Notes: a model not told the origin generated them from the letters alone. Positions 15,901 through 30,900 are shown, counted from the first letter of the stretch. The stretch: DNA of 64,000 nucleotides from Watersipora subatra (GCF_963576615.1 NC_088708.1:50765196-50829195); one strand, 5' to 3'. Program-made: numbers and translations.

Positions 15901-18900
15901 GCTTGTCTTAGGCGATAGCATGCTTGTCTGCATGCTAGTAAATTTCAAGTTCTAATCTAGTTCGAAGCGAAGTTTTCATTCCTAAAGCTCTATAGCTATA
16001 ACCAGACGACAAATGATAAGCACTGAGATTTATATAAATAACCAATTCTTGCATTTTGTACCACAGAAAACTTGTTTGGTATTCGAGCTTACTCTCTGAA
16101 AAGATAGCCACACGCAAATTCTGGTTAGAAGTTTATGTCAAGCCATGTGCTGCTTTCAATAGACTGTACGAAGCATATACACATTGTTGAGCATGTTATC
16201 TTGCAGATCAGTATCTACTTTTAAACAAACATTACGTTTATTTTCAGCTGTTCTTGGAGTAAATTTTGTAGTTGTAATTGTTGAGGTGTGTATTAAAATG
16301 AGCCAATCTGGCTACATGGTGAATGTGCTGATGCTTTAGGATCACGTAGGTCATTCAGGGGTCAAATAGGTCATTTCATATTGATGCTCAATAGATGCTC
16401 ATGAACTGCTATTAATTAATTGTGCTAAGAAGTTATGTCTTCAAACCTATCATATGTATTCCTATTTTTGTTTGTTAGTTGTGACAGTACCTATCATCTA
16501 ACTATCATCATATATAGATGATACAGATTTAATAATATTGATGAAAGGTATTTATAGATACCTATCACTTATATTAATAAATTCCACTTTGTTATTGTGT
16601 GCATGCGTGTGTATGCGTGCATGTATGTCTTAGTCTGAATAAATGATAAGCGTTTTTATACTTTCAGCCTATTTCATTCCAGTATTGCACAAATGTGCAT
16701 CATGCCTGCTGCCGGGTCACTAACAATGTTTGGTTTTAGAACTTAGTATTGTCTGAGAACTAGTTTCTAATCAAACATCTTCTTCTACAGGCTCGGTCAA
16801 AGAGTATGGATCATCCAGGCAGCTGGAATGACATTTCCTGCGACACAGGAAGGGCTTATATTTGTGAGATGAAAGCTGCACCAGGGGACCAAGTCTCCAC
16901 ACCCAAACCTACAAGTGAGCTTTGTGATTATAATTGTGGTTTTCATTTTTTAACCGAGTTACCGTATGTTCCTGCATATAAGCCTATCTAGCATATAAGC
17001 CAATCCTATAAATCGTAACACGTCATACGTACCTATGAATATGAAAGGGTGCAGAAATGAAATCGTTTTTGTAGGCTTAGTACAAAACGTTTCTGATTGG
17101 TGATCAGTTTTATAATTAGCTTACAGCGTCTCTACTTAATCGAAAGAAAACAATCTTGTTTGCGCTGAGCCAATGAAAACCATGTTTGCATCTGACGCTG
17201 ACTCTAGTTTCGTTTTGCAAAAATACTTTATAGCTATTTCTTCTTCGCGATGATCAGACGCATTACAGCTACGAAGGTATACCAAATTGTAGATCAACAG
17301 ACTTCTGATGATTAGCAAACGGGCAATAGTAGTAGTGACAGTGAGTATTTATTTTTAACAGTAATAATGATGCTGTAGTGATATCAGTAACGTGTCTGAC
17401 TCGGAACCTGCTCAACTTGTCAACCACAGTAGTATAAACTACGGAGAGAACAAAAAGTGTTCAAACCCATTTTGCAACACATTTGTGGCTTTTTATAGCA
17501 ACAGATGTAAAACCTATTGGTAATTACTTTAGTCAAATGTTAATGCCAATGTTATATGCACCAACGTCACATATCTGATTTTACCAAATATTTAATTGCC
17601 TCAGTAAAATAATTTTTTGCTGGCAAAAGAGTTAATAAGAGTAGTGACTATTATTAAAGAAACAGTATAAGACATTTGGTTCCTTTTACGGGTGAAATTA
17701 GATATTTCTTTAATAAAATCTTTTTAAGTATACTAGCGATACTACTAATGCAACTGCAGGTGATGCACGTAAAATGCAAGCGATCATGCGTATGACAAAT
17801 CAACCGCAGAGAATTATTGTCGTCATAGCGTCCTATTATCAAACAAGAGCTGCTTCGCAAGGTCTGCAGGCTCTTACAGTGAGAACGAAAGCTGAACAGA
17901 AAAAGTCAGGATGCACTGGATCTGTTAGATTTCTTCTCCAATGAATCTTCACATGTGGCTTTTCTTAAAGCGCAATCCATCACTAGTGTATAAACCATAC
18001 TACAAGTAAAAGGCTACCAGCCTCATGGATAGCATAGCATAGATCAAGTTGAAGTTGTTGAGATTAAGTCAGCAAGATTAAGTCAGCATAATGTTGTTTT
18101 GTTTGCTTTCAATTAGAGTTACGCACATATAAGCCAGACCCCTTAGTTTCGTAAATTTTATTTGCCTTCCAGAATCGGCTTATATGTGGGGATATACAGT
18201 CAGTGGTATATGTTGGAACAACGAATGCAAACAACATTGTAAGATTTTTGATTGTGTTATGTAGTAACCACGTTGGACAACATTCATATACATGTATTTG
18301 TTGTAGTGCCCTGGTCTCCAAGCTGCGGCGCAGGATGGGTTGCTGACGATCTCTCCGGTAAATGCTACTATTACAGCCTCGATGCTAAAACCTGGAGTGA
18401 TGCGAGAAATCTCTGCAAGAAGATGAATTCCGATTTGATGAGTATTGAATCAAAATATGAGCAGTCCTTTTTGCAAGGTATGGTTTGTTTAACCTTTTTG
18501 CAAATTGTTTCTGCGATTTCTCCTGTTTTTGCCACTTTTGCTTACAAGTTTTTTAACGTTTTCAGCATTCACCATATTTTGTTTTGTTCACAGATCTTTG
18601 TTTGCTTTTACTTTCAAGTTGTTCAATATTTTCTGGCAATTATTTTTAATTCTACCCAGTAGATGCTAAGACAATATGCACCATAGCATTAGAATGCAGC
18701 TTGTCTAAGGGTATAGGTACATTATCATTATTGTATGCATTCTCACAGACAACAAATAACATAAAATTAACTTGGCTTTTTCAACTCTTGGCATGCACCA
18801 CACATAGTTTAGTAGAATAAAATTTTGATATTGAAATGAAATTTTATCATATGTATTTGTTGAAAGTATCACATACATTTCCATTCAAAACCATTTTGAT

Positions 18901-21900
18901 GGTGCCAACTACTCACCAGCTTGTTTACAAGTACAAATGTTAGCCTTCTCTACCAGTTAGCTATTAGCTTTTAGCTGTTTTACAAGCTGTCAGCACAGAG
19001 TGCCCGCTGCGCCTAATTTCCTTAAAAAAACTTTTGTCCTAAAAAATATTGTCTAAAAATATTGAAATCGTAGATGTTTGCAAATAAGTGATACGTAAAA
19101 ATAAGCACATGCTGAAAAGAGCAATTAAAAATTCTTTCTGATCGGTGCAAAATCTCTTACCATGCCATAGTCGAGCTGATTCACACAGAACACGAATAAT
19201 CTAAATTCTTGTTTTAAAAACTTTGCAGGGAAGTTGAGAGCTGACACCTCTGGTGCCCTCGCCTATTGGACCGGGGGAAATGACATCGATTCTGAGCAGG
19301 GCTGGAAATGGACAGATAGGTCACCTTTCAAGTATTTTAACTGGAACACAGGTAAAATACTTCACTGCCTGTTTTTTTTTCTTTTTTATCTCTTTTTGAA
19401 TGCTCACACGCTTTTTCATAGCCAATCATTTTGCTTTTGAAGTTTTCAATATGTTTATGCTTTAGATAAACATTCAAACCATGAATTTACGACCAGCTTT
19501 GCATAGTAATCTTTGTCTCATATGCTCGCACCTCGTCTGAAGCTTTTCGAAACATTACAGTTTTGTAAATTAAAATAAACAACTGATGGAAATAAAAACA
19601 AAAATAATACAAATACAGTAAGTCCAAACTATATAGAGTGTAAGCTATTATCAGACGCTCTGTCTATTGCCATCACTCACTCTTCTGTGAAGAAACAAAT
19701 AAAAACCTCTTGTTACTGATCTTAATTTTTAAATTTGGTTTTGATCTGCGATATAAGTTTTTAGATTCAGTTCGAACAAAGTTTTATATAAAAAGTATTT
19801 GGTTTACTTTTTTATATCAATTGGTTAAAAGTATTCAGCACTGTTTGTTAGATCTTTTTTGTAGATTATTTTGTTTACAAAAACTATTCATTCTGATATA
19901 TGACAGGTCTGACATATGACAGGTCTGACATATGACAGTTCTGACATATGACAGATCTGACATATGACAGATCTGACATATGACAGATCTGACATATGAC
20001 AGATCTGACATATTACAGTTCCAGCATATGAAGTAAAGATTGCAATGATGAGGTTTGACTGTATAACAAACATATTATATATTGTTGTTGTGTAATAGCT
20101 ATATGGTAGTTGAGGTGACAACTTCACAAATCATCTTCAGACTTTTCTACACGAATTTAAACTGAAGTAATCGTAGGTAATTAATGTCATGACCTTATAT
20201 TGCCAATAGAATTTTATGGGTATAATAAACTTATTTTTATTGTCAAGATTTTTTAGGTTTCGACACATTTGTAATTAAACTAAGTAAATCGTAGGAGTTC
20301 GAACTAAGGCTCGTTACTAAATAAAATCTCTAGAACTTGATGGCTCATTTAGCCGACAGCGTTGTAAAGCGCTGTCTTCTTGGTTGACAAATGACGGTTT
20401 GTGCTTTAGCTTCCTAGGTGAATTGCAGTTCAAGCTATAGCCACTCACTGCAAGGCTTCAAATGATGCCATGGTAGAACAGAGACCATTCTATTGAGCTT
20501 AAAAAGTTTTACATACATTTTCAGTCAATAGGCTCTCTAGGATACAAATATTTTAAACAAAATGATCATTATTTGCAAAATTCGTTGTTTCGGTGGGGGT
20601 GATAAAAACATTTTTTCTGGTTTGTAAAGTTGGATTTGTAAATGTATAGTTTAAGAGCATTTTGAAGGCTTTGGTAGCTAAGATAATAAAAGCGAATGAG
20701 CAACAAGCAGCAGCAGAAGCTGATGCCACACTCACATCCCTGTAACTTTACCTTTAATTGTATTTTAAAACAGAAATATCACTTGTTGTAAAGTTTATGA
20801 ATTGATGAACAGCATTAATTTAAAGACTTGTTTTTCAAGGATTCTTCGTATAGCCATTTCATGTCACAAGTCACAACTTTCCATATCTTTAATTCTATCA
20901 GACTGTGTAGAGTTAATTCTATAGAATTAAATGCTCTGATACTCGGCCTTATGAAAGTGTAGCTTATATGGCTGGCACCTTGTGATGATACACATTGCCA
21001 AGTCTAACTGTAGATTTATTGACAGTAAAAGATTGTGGCTCCAAAAGGCATTAATCGCCTTGTATCTATTTCTGTTATTTTTCCACAATGTGACAATAGA
21101 GTGTCTGTGATCATTCTCTTTCTCTCTGTTGCATTTTTCACTCATACAGGCTCAGGTAACTATCTACTAGACATGATGGTATTAGTAGCTCAGTGCTATG
21201 GGTGTCTGCGTAGCAGTCTCGTTAGGCTTGACATGGTGTAAGGCTTTTCTGCTTTCATATGTAAATGACATACTTGATTTGTTGCCATTTATCAAAAATT
21301 TTGACTGAGCTACCAATTATAGTATGAAGGCTTTGCTAGATGTATTCTAGTACACAATTTGGTTACGGGTTCCTTGCTCGTTCGATGTTTTGTTTTCATA
21401 TCTCGTGGCATTTGGCTTGTAGTGATGTTTACATGTTCACCTTGGCATGCAGTATTTTGTCATGTGACTTGTAGCTATGTTTGCATATTGAACTTTTCAT
21501 GCTGTATCTCTCCTCGTGTGACCTGTAGTTACCTATAATTACACTGTCATAATATTATATAGATACACTAACTTGGCCAATAACTGCTCACTAACTTGGA
21601 TCACTAATCTGGTCACCAACTGGTCACTAATTGGTTACTAACTAATGACTAACTGGTCACTAACTTTGTCACCAATTGGCTACTAACTGGTCACTAACTG
21701 ATCACTCACTTGGTCACTAACTTGGTCACTAACTTCATGCAGTTGTTAAATAAAATAGTTTTTCATTATCATATGCTTTTCTTACTCGTGTTGGCTTAAT
21801 GAAACAACTTCTGTGCAATTTGCATTAGGGTTTTTATGCCACATTTTAATTTCCATGTCAGGTTATTTCTAACGAACAAACTACAGGTTTGATTTTTAAA

Positions 21901-24900
21901 ACACATTTCATGTTCACACTATGACCATAAACTACATATGGTATCTAAACGTAGTGTAGTCAGAATGTGAGGCTATGTATTCTGTTCATATGAATGAGGC
22001 TATGTATTCTGTTCATATGAATGAGGCTATGTATTCTGTTCATATGAATGAGGCTATGTATTCTGTTCATATGAATGAGGCTATGTATTCTGTTCATATG
22101 AATGAGGCTATGTATTCTGTGCATATGAATGAGGTTATGTATTCTGTTCATATGAATGAGGCTATGTATTCTGTTCATATGAATGAGGCTATGTATTCTG
22201 TTCATATGAATGAGGTTATGTATTCTGTTCATATGAATGAGGCTATGTATTCTGTTCATATGAATGAGGTTATGTATTCTGTTCATATGAATGGGGCTAT
22301 GTATTCTGTGCATATGAATGAGGTTATGTATTCTGTTCATATGAATGAGGCTATCTATTCTGTTTATTTTTCAGAAGCATTGCTCGACTAGCTCTCTTAT
22401 TTTCAACCAAATGTAAATTCTACTCACATCAATGTTTTCTTACATGAAACATCTATATTCTAGCCTCAAAATAGCTATTGTAAATAGCCTCAAAATAGTG
22501 CTATTCATAAGCATCTCTACCTGCATAGCTACTTATTTCCTATCTCTCAGTGGAGCTACTTACATGTGTGTCAGTTTTTCTCAAGACTTAATAACAGTTT
22601 GTCATCTCAGTTTGTGGTATATTATATATCTATTAAACGTTAAATCTATTGACCTTGGGCTATTAATACCACAAATAAATACCCTACTGAGTAATACAGC
22701 TATTAATTCTAGTAACTTTATGACTACGCAGGATTTAATGTGGCATGTATCTGAAATATATAGAGATTAACAAAGACTCTTACGTGTATGTTTATGGTCT
22801 TGGCCATACATTTTAAGCAAAGTTTCATTTTCGAATGTTTATCCAACATGTATTGTTTTGATTGAATATAGTGATCTATAATAAAAAAATAATACGCTGT
22901 GGCACTACGCTGTGGTACCACGCTGTGGCACCACGCTGTGGTACCACGCTGTGGTACCACGCTGTGGCACCACACTGTGGCAACACTAAACATTTTCATA
23001 AACATTTGTTGTTACATTTGTGTAAGCTTTTGATGTTTAGGCATGTTATTTTGCATTAATATAAGTTTATGCATTTTATTGCCTGAAAAAATAGTGTATT
23101 GCTCGATAATAATTTGAATGGATGTATTTATTGCATGAAGCTAATAAATGAGCCTCTTACAAAATTTAGTAAATGTGCCACAACATAAGAGTTTCATAGA
23201 GTTATTATACTGCATTGTTGTAATAAAAGTATCACTATGCGTTGAGTTTATTACATGTATCGTTTGTTATAAATTCAGTAAATCATCAACATATTATCAG
23301 TTTTATGTGTATATGCAACATATTTTTTAATTTAGTGGATATATTCCATTGTATTGTCTTCATTTTAGGTGAACCAAACAGCAATGGTGATGAGGACTGT
23401 ATCGAAGTTGTACAACTTACTGGTCAATGGAATGACAATAATTGTGGTGCCCTCCGCAACTTCATTTGCGAGAGAAAAAGTATGTTAAATTATACTTATG
23501 TTTAACATTGAAGTTTGCCACAACTCTATAAAGGCTAGAGTGATCATTATGTGTGCGCGCGTGGGTGCGTGCGTGCGTGTGTGTGTGACCAGAGTTGATG
23601 TTTTGTGTGTGACAAGAGTGCACATTATGTGTGTGACGAGATTGGATGTTCTGTGTGTGACCAGAGTGAGCATTTTGTGTGTGTGAGCAGAGTGGTCATT
23701 TTGTGTGTGACTAAAGTTGATGTTCTGTGTGTGACCAGAGTGCACATTCTGTGTGTGACCAGAGTGCACTTTCTGTGTGTGACCAGATTGGATGTTCAAT
23801 GTGTGACCAGAGTGAACATTTTGTGCGGGACCAGAGTTGTTGTTCTGTGTGTGGCCAGAGTGGTCATTTTGTGTGTGACTAGAGTTGATGTTCCGTGTGT
23901 GACCAGAGTGCACATTCTGTGTGTGACCAGAGTGGACATTCTGTGTGTGACCAGAGTGCACATTCTGTGTGTGACCAAAGTGAACATTTTGTGCGGGACC
24001 AGAGTTGTTGTTCTGTGTGTGGCCAGAGTGGTCATTTTGTGTGTGACTAGAGTTGATGTTCCGTGTGTGACCAGAGTGCACATTCTGTGTGTGACCAGAG
24101 TGGACATTCTGTGTGTGACCAGAGTGCACATTCTGTGTGTGACCAAAGTGAACATTTTGTGCGGGACCAGAGTTGTTGTTCTGTGTGTGGCCGGAGTGGT
24201 CATTTTGTGTGTGACCAGAGTTGATGTTCCATGTGTGATCAGTGTGAAAATTCTGTGTGTGACCAGATTGCATGTTCTGTCTGGGACCAGAGTGAGTAAA
24301 AATCATATTGTTCGTATTCTAGATAAGAATGCAGCAGCCATTCCAGGAGCTTTTACCTCGACACCACTTCCTTCAAGTAAGTTGATTGGTGATAGCTGCA
24401 ATACTTCACATACTTGAGTATTTCAGCTCATAGAGTTTTTCATGAAGCCATATTTGTGATTTTGGCTGTTTATCACATCTTGAAGTATTTTAAGACTGAG
24501 TTAACACTGGAATAAGGGAATCACGTAATTATCTGTAGTAACATTGGTGCTCTGCTTGTTATATCAAGTTAGTTTGATACTGTTGGAGTTGTGAGGCCTC
24601 AGAACTATCAAAATAATTTAATCTGGACAAACCTAGTAATTTAGTAAAAGCATAACGCAATACCCTTTAGTTACGGACAAGTGTAAGAAGGTGGAACTAA
24701 TATCCGGAGACCACTGGGTACCTGACAGTGCCATGACAGCCTCTTCCATTAGAGACAAAGACTCAGGACCTGAGAACTCTCGTATCGATTGGACGGCTAC
24801 AGGTGAGTAGGCACCAGGCATGTTTGACCGGTCTCGTTGAGACAAAACTTGACAAAAAATTATACCTCATTTTTCATGGTTTATTATATATTATATATAA

Positions 24901-27900
24901 GGATTTTTTGTATAGAATTTCTCATTTGTAAATCTGATCTTTGTTCTTGGGACCTGAAATGGCATGCACCAATTAAGCTGTGTTATTTATCACACGTTTT
25001 ATTTCAATCTATTGTTTAAACACCAAAAGTCAACTGCTTTGAAGCTTACCACCTCTGAGTAAGGAGTTAGAGTGGAGGCATTATATGAGCAAGGCCATTC
25101 ATTCTTAAGTTTAACTGTAGACATTCACCCATATTCAACTAGGATAGTTTTCTCGAATGTATTTGACTCTCCCTTAATGTGTTTATCTGTTCAAGTTCAA
25201 GAAAAAAATTCAAGGTTTGTTTAATACTAGCAATAAATAATTAAATAGGCCTGCAGGTATATTTTATTATTATCTAGTACGAGATCAGCGGATAAGATTT
25301 TTTAAAAATATAGCTTCTGCATATAATGTCTATCTTACCTCATTTGTGTGTAGTGTTAGTTCCTTTCAATAAAAGTCATGCGTTTTCCTATATCATCACA
25401 TTATCACACAAAAGTCAAACATATTGAAAAATATATAATTGACTGTCATAATCCATATTTTATTTTTCACCATCGTTTCAGCTTTGTCCATGGTGCGATA
25501 TACTGTGGATCTTAAATATAACATGTTTAGTTCACGATGACGCTTAGAAAATGTGTTTAAATATTTGCTCCAGATTAGCAAGTATGAAAACATAATTATG
25601 TTCTGCGTTCACTTTTTCTTATTATCAATAAAAAAACTCTCAAAATTACTATGTAGATATTTTGAAATTATTGAATTTCAGTAGCGATTGCAGAAATAAA
25701 TGTGTTTCATTGTTTTTTGAACAATAGTAAGATGATCATGGTTCGATTTGTTGTGATTTTATAGCTTTTAGACTAGTGTAAGACATAAAAACTGTAGCTT
25801 TAAACCGCTAAACTATTTGGGCAAAGATGGATTTGTTTGCAGATGCCAAAGTAAAGATAAGCACACCAGACAAGTACTTTTACAAGCCTGTAGCCAACAT
25901 GAATCTGAAGGGTGTGACAATGGTTACATTCACTGTAGTCGCTTGTAATGATGCCCATATCAGCCTTCAACCTTCTGTTGACAACATCACCAGGTATTTT
26001 ACTGAAACTTGTAATATTTAATCAGTAATAAATTTATTTGTACAGCTAAAAGTCTTTTTCTTATCCTTCCTTTGGTTGATAATAAATAGCCTGGCTTTTC
26101 TGATCACTAGGCATTTTCATGATGTAACGGTTTCAGGTTCGAGACCTATTAAAAGAGATATTTATATTATCAATTTCTAATTGAAAATGTCAGCTCCTTG
26201 GAACACTCTCACTGAGTTGTATTAACAGAATAGAACTCTTTATTATTTTGGATGTGTTAATGGTGAATGAGAGTATGATAATTATTTTACTGGAAAGATG
26301 ACTTAACTGAAGTTCATAACTAGATATGAATCAATAGATTGTCTAAATAAATTGTCTAAATAGATAATGGATGTAAATACCACTTAATAGTTTATCTAGA
26401 CGCATGTCTATTTATCCTTAGTGTTAACTCTTTTGATTCCGTAGCCGATGCATCGGCCTTCACGGTAATAGAAGTACAGACTAGGGTTGCACGATAGCTC
26501 GATAGTCGACTACAATAGCCGGTAGTTGTCTTCTCGATATGAATATGTTGCTTATTTTTAGCCTATTAAAACATTCGAAACTTATATATCGTTATCGAAT
26601 AATAACAAATAATATAACCCAATAGTTTTGCAAATACTGTCAAACTCGGATAATTCGCCCTTGGATAACTCGAACACATGGTTAACTCAATTAGTTTTTT
26701 GCCCAGCGATTACCGAGAAGGCTGTTATTGCTTTAAAATATCACTTTACTTTAAGCCATAGAGATAAACCTCAACTTTTAGTAGTTCTTAGACGTCATTA
26801 TTACCATCATTGGCAAAATATTTTTGTTAGCAACTTTTCTAAAGGTTTGCAAAAATAACCTTTGAATAAACTTAAAGAAAAATCAACAAACTTTATGTTA
26901 GTTAAAACACTCAAAAGGAAAATATGTCTTTTCTTCTGAGCATTTTAACAGCAATCAAGTTTTTCCAATTTTAATCTAAAAGTGTCCTGGCAATCACATC
27001 ACCTAAAACATACAACCATTCTCAAGTGATAGAAAAGTCTCTATACTTTCTAATGACTTTTTTTAACTTTACAGTCGAAGCCTTTTAATTTGCAACAAGC
27101 CATCTATGCATTTGATTTATATATAGTTTGTAAATGTACATTTATCTACTGATAAATACATGGACTTGTGACAGTGCTCTGATAACTTGAACGCTCTGAT
27201 AGCTCGAACACGTTCGTTCGGTCCCGTAAAGTTTGAGTTATCCGAGTTTGCCTGTAGTTTTGTTGTTTTTTCTGCACATTTCTTTCTGCAGTTATTCATT
27301 TTCCTACTCCTTCCCACAATCCTTGATCTTTTTAGACACGATAATACAATAGTTTTACCAGCTGCCAAGTCACGCGATAAATATCAGTGAACTCTGTCTG
27401 CTCATTGATAATTCAATAGCTATCGGTGGAACAACTCCAATGATAGTCGATAACACCTTTCCAAGTTACAAATGCCATCTCTAGTACAGACCGTAAGCCG
27501 ATGTATCGGCTTATCAATAGCGTTTCACTTTTCTTTTCATTACGAAGCCTACACATTAGCTAAACCGCTCAAATTTGGTCTCTAATTAAACAACTTTGTT
27601 GCCAATCACGTGCAACTTATCGAAAATCTTTTGACGCAACAACTCCATTGGTAATTATTTTAACAACAAGAAAACCAGATCGTTATCGTCATGGCAATAA
27701 AAAAACTCACTGTTTTCGTTCAATGCAAAGAAAGCATCAAAAATTTTGTGAGAGTGAGATTCACTTAAGAATTTTATACTTATGTTGTAAAAAATTTTGT
27801 TTTGAATATAATATCTGTATTGATTCTCAAGATATTGCTTCAATACTACCGGTATATTAATTTTTCAAAAATCTGTTTCAATTAACTTGGTCAGAATAAC

Positions 27901-30900
27901 AAGTTCAGCACAGTAGTGAAAGAATTAAATAATAATATAAAGTTATACACTTCTATACTACAAATAAAGATTAATACAAGATGAACTAAAGTATCACAAT
28001 TTGAAAATGGCTTATTTGACCAATTTTTATATCATTATACTATACCAATTGCTTAAATTTAGTTAAAAAACTGTTTTCAAATTAACTATGAACTCAAGCA
28101 TCAAAAACAATTATATGTGGTTGTTTTTAATGCTTGAGGTGATCTGATTGCCCAGATATTTCAAGATTAAAATCGAAAAAGCTTCATCGCGATTAAAACG
28201 CTCCAAAAAATATGTAAAAACTGATGCCACTGGTTGTTGCGATCTTTGATATCGTCTATTGTGTTAAGTAGCAGCGTTATGAGTCTCTTTTCTGTCGGTC
28301 TCTTTGCAACTAATTGCACATTTGTTTAATCTGAGTATTTTAACCATGATCAACCTATCGAGTTTAATTTTGAACCATCCTGGCAGTCAGATCACCTTAT
28401 ACGTCAAAAACAATATCAAATGATAGAAAAATATCGATACTTTCTGGTAAAATTTACTAAAGTTTTGTGTAAACTAATCTTTCACTCTGAAAATGATAAT
28501 CAAAGGAATTGCCAAACAAGCGAACTAATAAAGTACATGAGTATGTACTTTTTATGAATAAGTGCGTATGAAGTATAAAGTATAAAGTATGAATTAACTC
28601 AAAATTATATTAATGAGGTCATTTTCAACAACCTCTTTCAATGTAGTTAGTCTAATTATCCATACTATTAGTTTCTCAGCCAAGGTGTGTAGTATTTCAT
28701 GTCACTGATGGCTAGACTTATATGATGAAGTCACGTGATGTTCATTGACATAAATCCTAAAGATATCGAGTACAAAGTGTTTTAAATTTATTAATAATTT
28801 GCTATTATATTTAACTGCTCATCGTTCAATAGACAAGCATTTATTTTGTATTATAGCTATTAATTTATAGGCAATAATTCTATTTAAAATAAAACTGTTT
28901 TTCAAATTATGCCATACTAGAATCATAAAACACGAAACAGGAAAAATAATTAGTGGCAACACTTGACCACTAAAATCAAATGGTATCACAGATAGCATTT
29001 AAAATACAGTTGCTAGCAAGGATATTAGATTATACTAGCCAAATGATCTGCATTTATATATATGACTTTTACTCAGGGATGCGTATGAAATCGTGATCGG
29101 AGGTTGGAGAAACACACAATCTGTAATAAGAAAGGAGCATCAAGGAGCTTCATTGGTCACTCAGAGGACTGACAACATTCTTGACTGCAAGGGCAAGACT
29201 CCAAAGTAAGCACTGGCCTATTGCTCTGATAATGTGATCGGTAAAGAGATAGAGAGATGTCAACTGTATTAACACCAGTTGGTGTCATTTACAGCAAATT
29301 GGACCTTGAAACAAAAAATACATGTATCACTTTATCTTTCAACTTACCTATAGTAATGCCTTTGTGCCATAATGCTTGAAATATACTCATCTGTAGCAAG
29401 CCTAAAGTGCTATAAAGTTGTGTTTACATGCAGCAGTTTTTAATATTCTGTATTCGTGTATTTGGTTGTTTCTATGGGTCAAAGGATTTTCAGGGAACAA
29501 GATATATTTGTTTGTTTCCTTTAAGTTTTTGTTCGCCATTGTTTGTTTATGGTCGATATCGTTATCTGCAGTCCATTTTGGATATCCTGGGCATCTGGAA
29601 AGATACAGGTTGGAAAAGGTTATAAGATGACCACCCAAAGCCAAATTATGCAGTTGGTAGCAAAGGACTCTCTCACGGTTTCTGGAATGGCTGTTACTAC
29701 TGGTTGGGGATCGACTGGAGAATGGGTCATTACCAACCCTCATGGTTTGTTTTCTGAAAAATAATATGAAAACAAAGCTAGTAAATTATTCTTTCTCAAA
29801 TACTTTATCTTCTTAATACTCCCTCTCCACATCTCCTTCTTTTCCCTTTCTATATGTAACAAAACTAATAAATATGGATATTGCAATATGGATGCTCATT
29901 TTAGTATGCTAAAAAAAGAAGACATATCTTAGATATATCTTATATATATGTATCTTATAATAATTGTTTCCTCACCCCGGATACCCCGTATGGGTGGTAA
30001 ATTCTGCTCTAACTCGGGTCTCCTACCAGAGACCTGGTACCAGAGTTTATATATATATATATATATAAACATATATATATATAAATATATAACAATATAT
30101 ATATAAATATATATATATACAGGACAGATAGCGCAGTTGGTAAGGTATCGGGACCGTGATCATTACCCGTGATCATCCTCGGTTCAAACCCCAACAACTG
30201 CACTTTTCTGGTGGTCCTTGGACAAGACCCTTGCTTGTATAACGTCTACAACCTCTATGATGAGTGCAATAACCAAAGCCATGCCGGCTCGGACGTCGCC
30301 CGGTCAAACAAGGTCCACGCGGCCTGTAGCTGAACCAGGACAAGGCAGTGAAAAATGGGCTACTGGTTCAAAACGGATGAAATGGATTCGGACAGATAAC
30401 ACGGACCTCATGCAGTGCTACTTTATGAGTGAACCTCAAAAGTGGGGCTATATGAGAAGGATGCGGCAACTGTGAATAAACATGCGCCCTGAATTGCCAC
30501 TAACCGCTAAGCAACTTGTAGCTCAGAGGAGTAACATAGTCAAGCGGCATCTCATATCGGAACTTGAGGTAGATGAAATTAGGGAACAGTTCACCCAAGT
30601 AACCTCAACCAACGACGCGTGCATATCAACACACACTGTCACGCATACACAATCATGTGTTGACTCACAGGTTGAAGAAGACATGCACTTGGACCTTGAC
30701 CCAAGGTTGAGAGAGCTTGTGGAAAATATCATCAACAAGATGTCAGCTGCTAATGATTATGGAAGCAGGGTACCACTACGAAGAGTTAACAAGGCCATAT
30801 CTAAGAAGCTGTTAGAAGACATTAACATGGCACTGGAGTCGATCTCAACTGGATCAATCAGTGAGACTAATGCCTTAATCTACAGTACAGCGACCGTCAT

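Larger units (their letters stand above)
26474..27491. mobile_element. hAT-like non-autonomous transposon with 8-bp target duplications
   Basis: GTACAGAC flanks both sides (26474-26481 and 27484-27491). The ends are TAGGGTTGCAC and, reverse-complemented, TAGAGATGGCAT, which is hAT-like. There is no transposase. It lies in the FAMeT intron between exons 15 and 16. Confidence 0.7.

Noticed and set aside
22432..22770. 112-codon hydrophobic ORF in intron 11
   Set aside because: AT-rich composition, no recognisable domain, no splice context, and it lies within the lectin gene's intron between two arrays.
21960..24417. ORFs of 120-273 codons on both strands
   Set aside because: They follow the 27-bp and 24-bp arrays; composition is purely repetitive and overlaps exon 12-13 introns.
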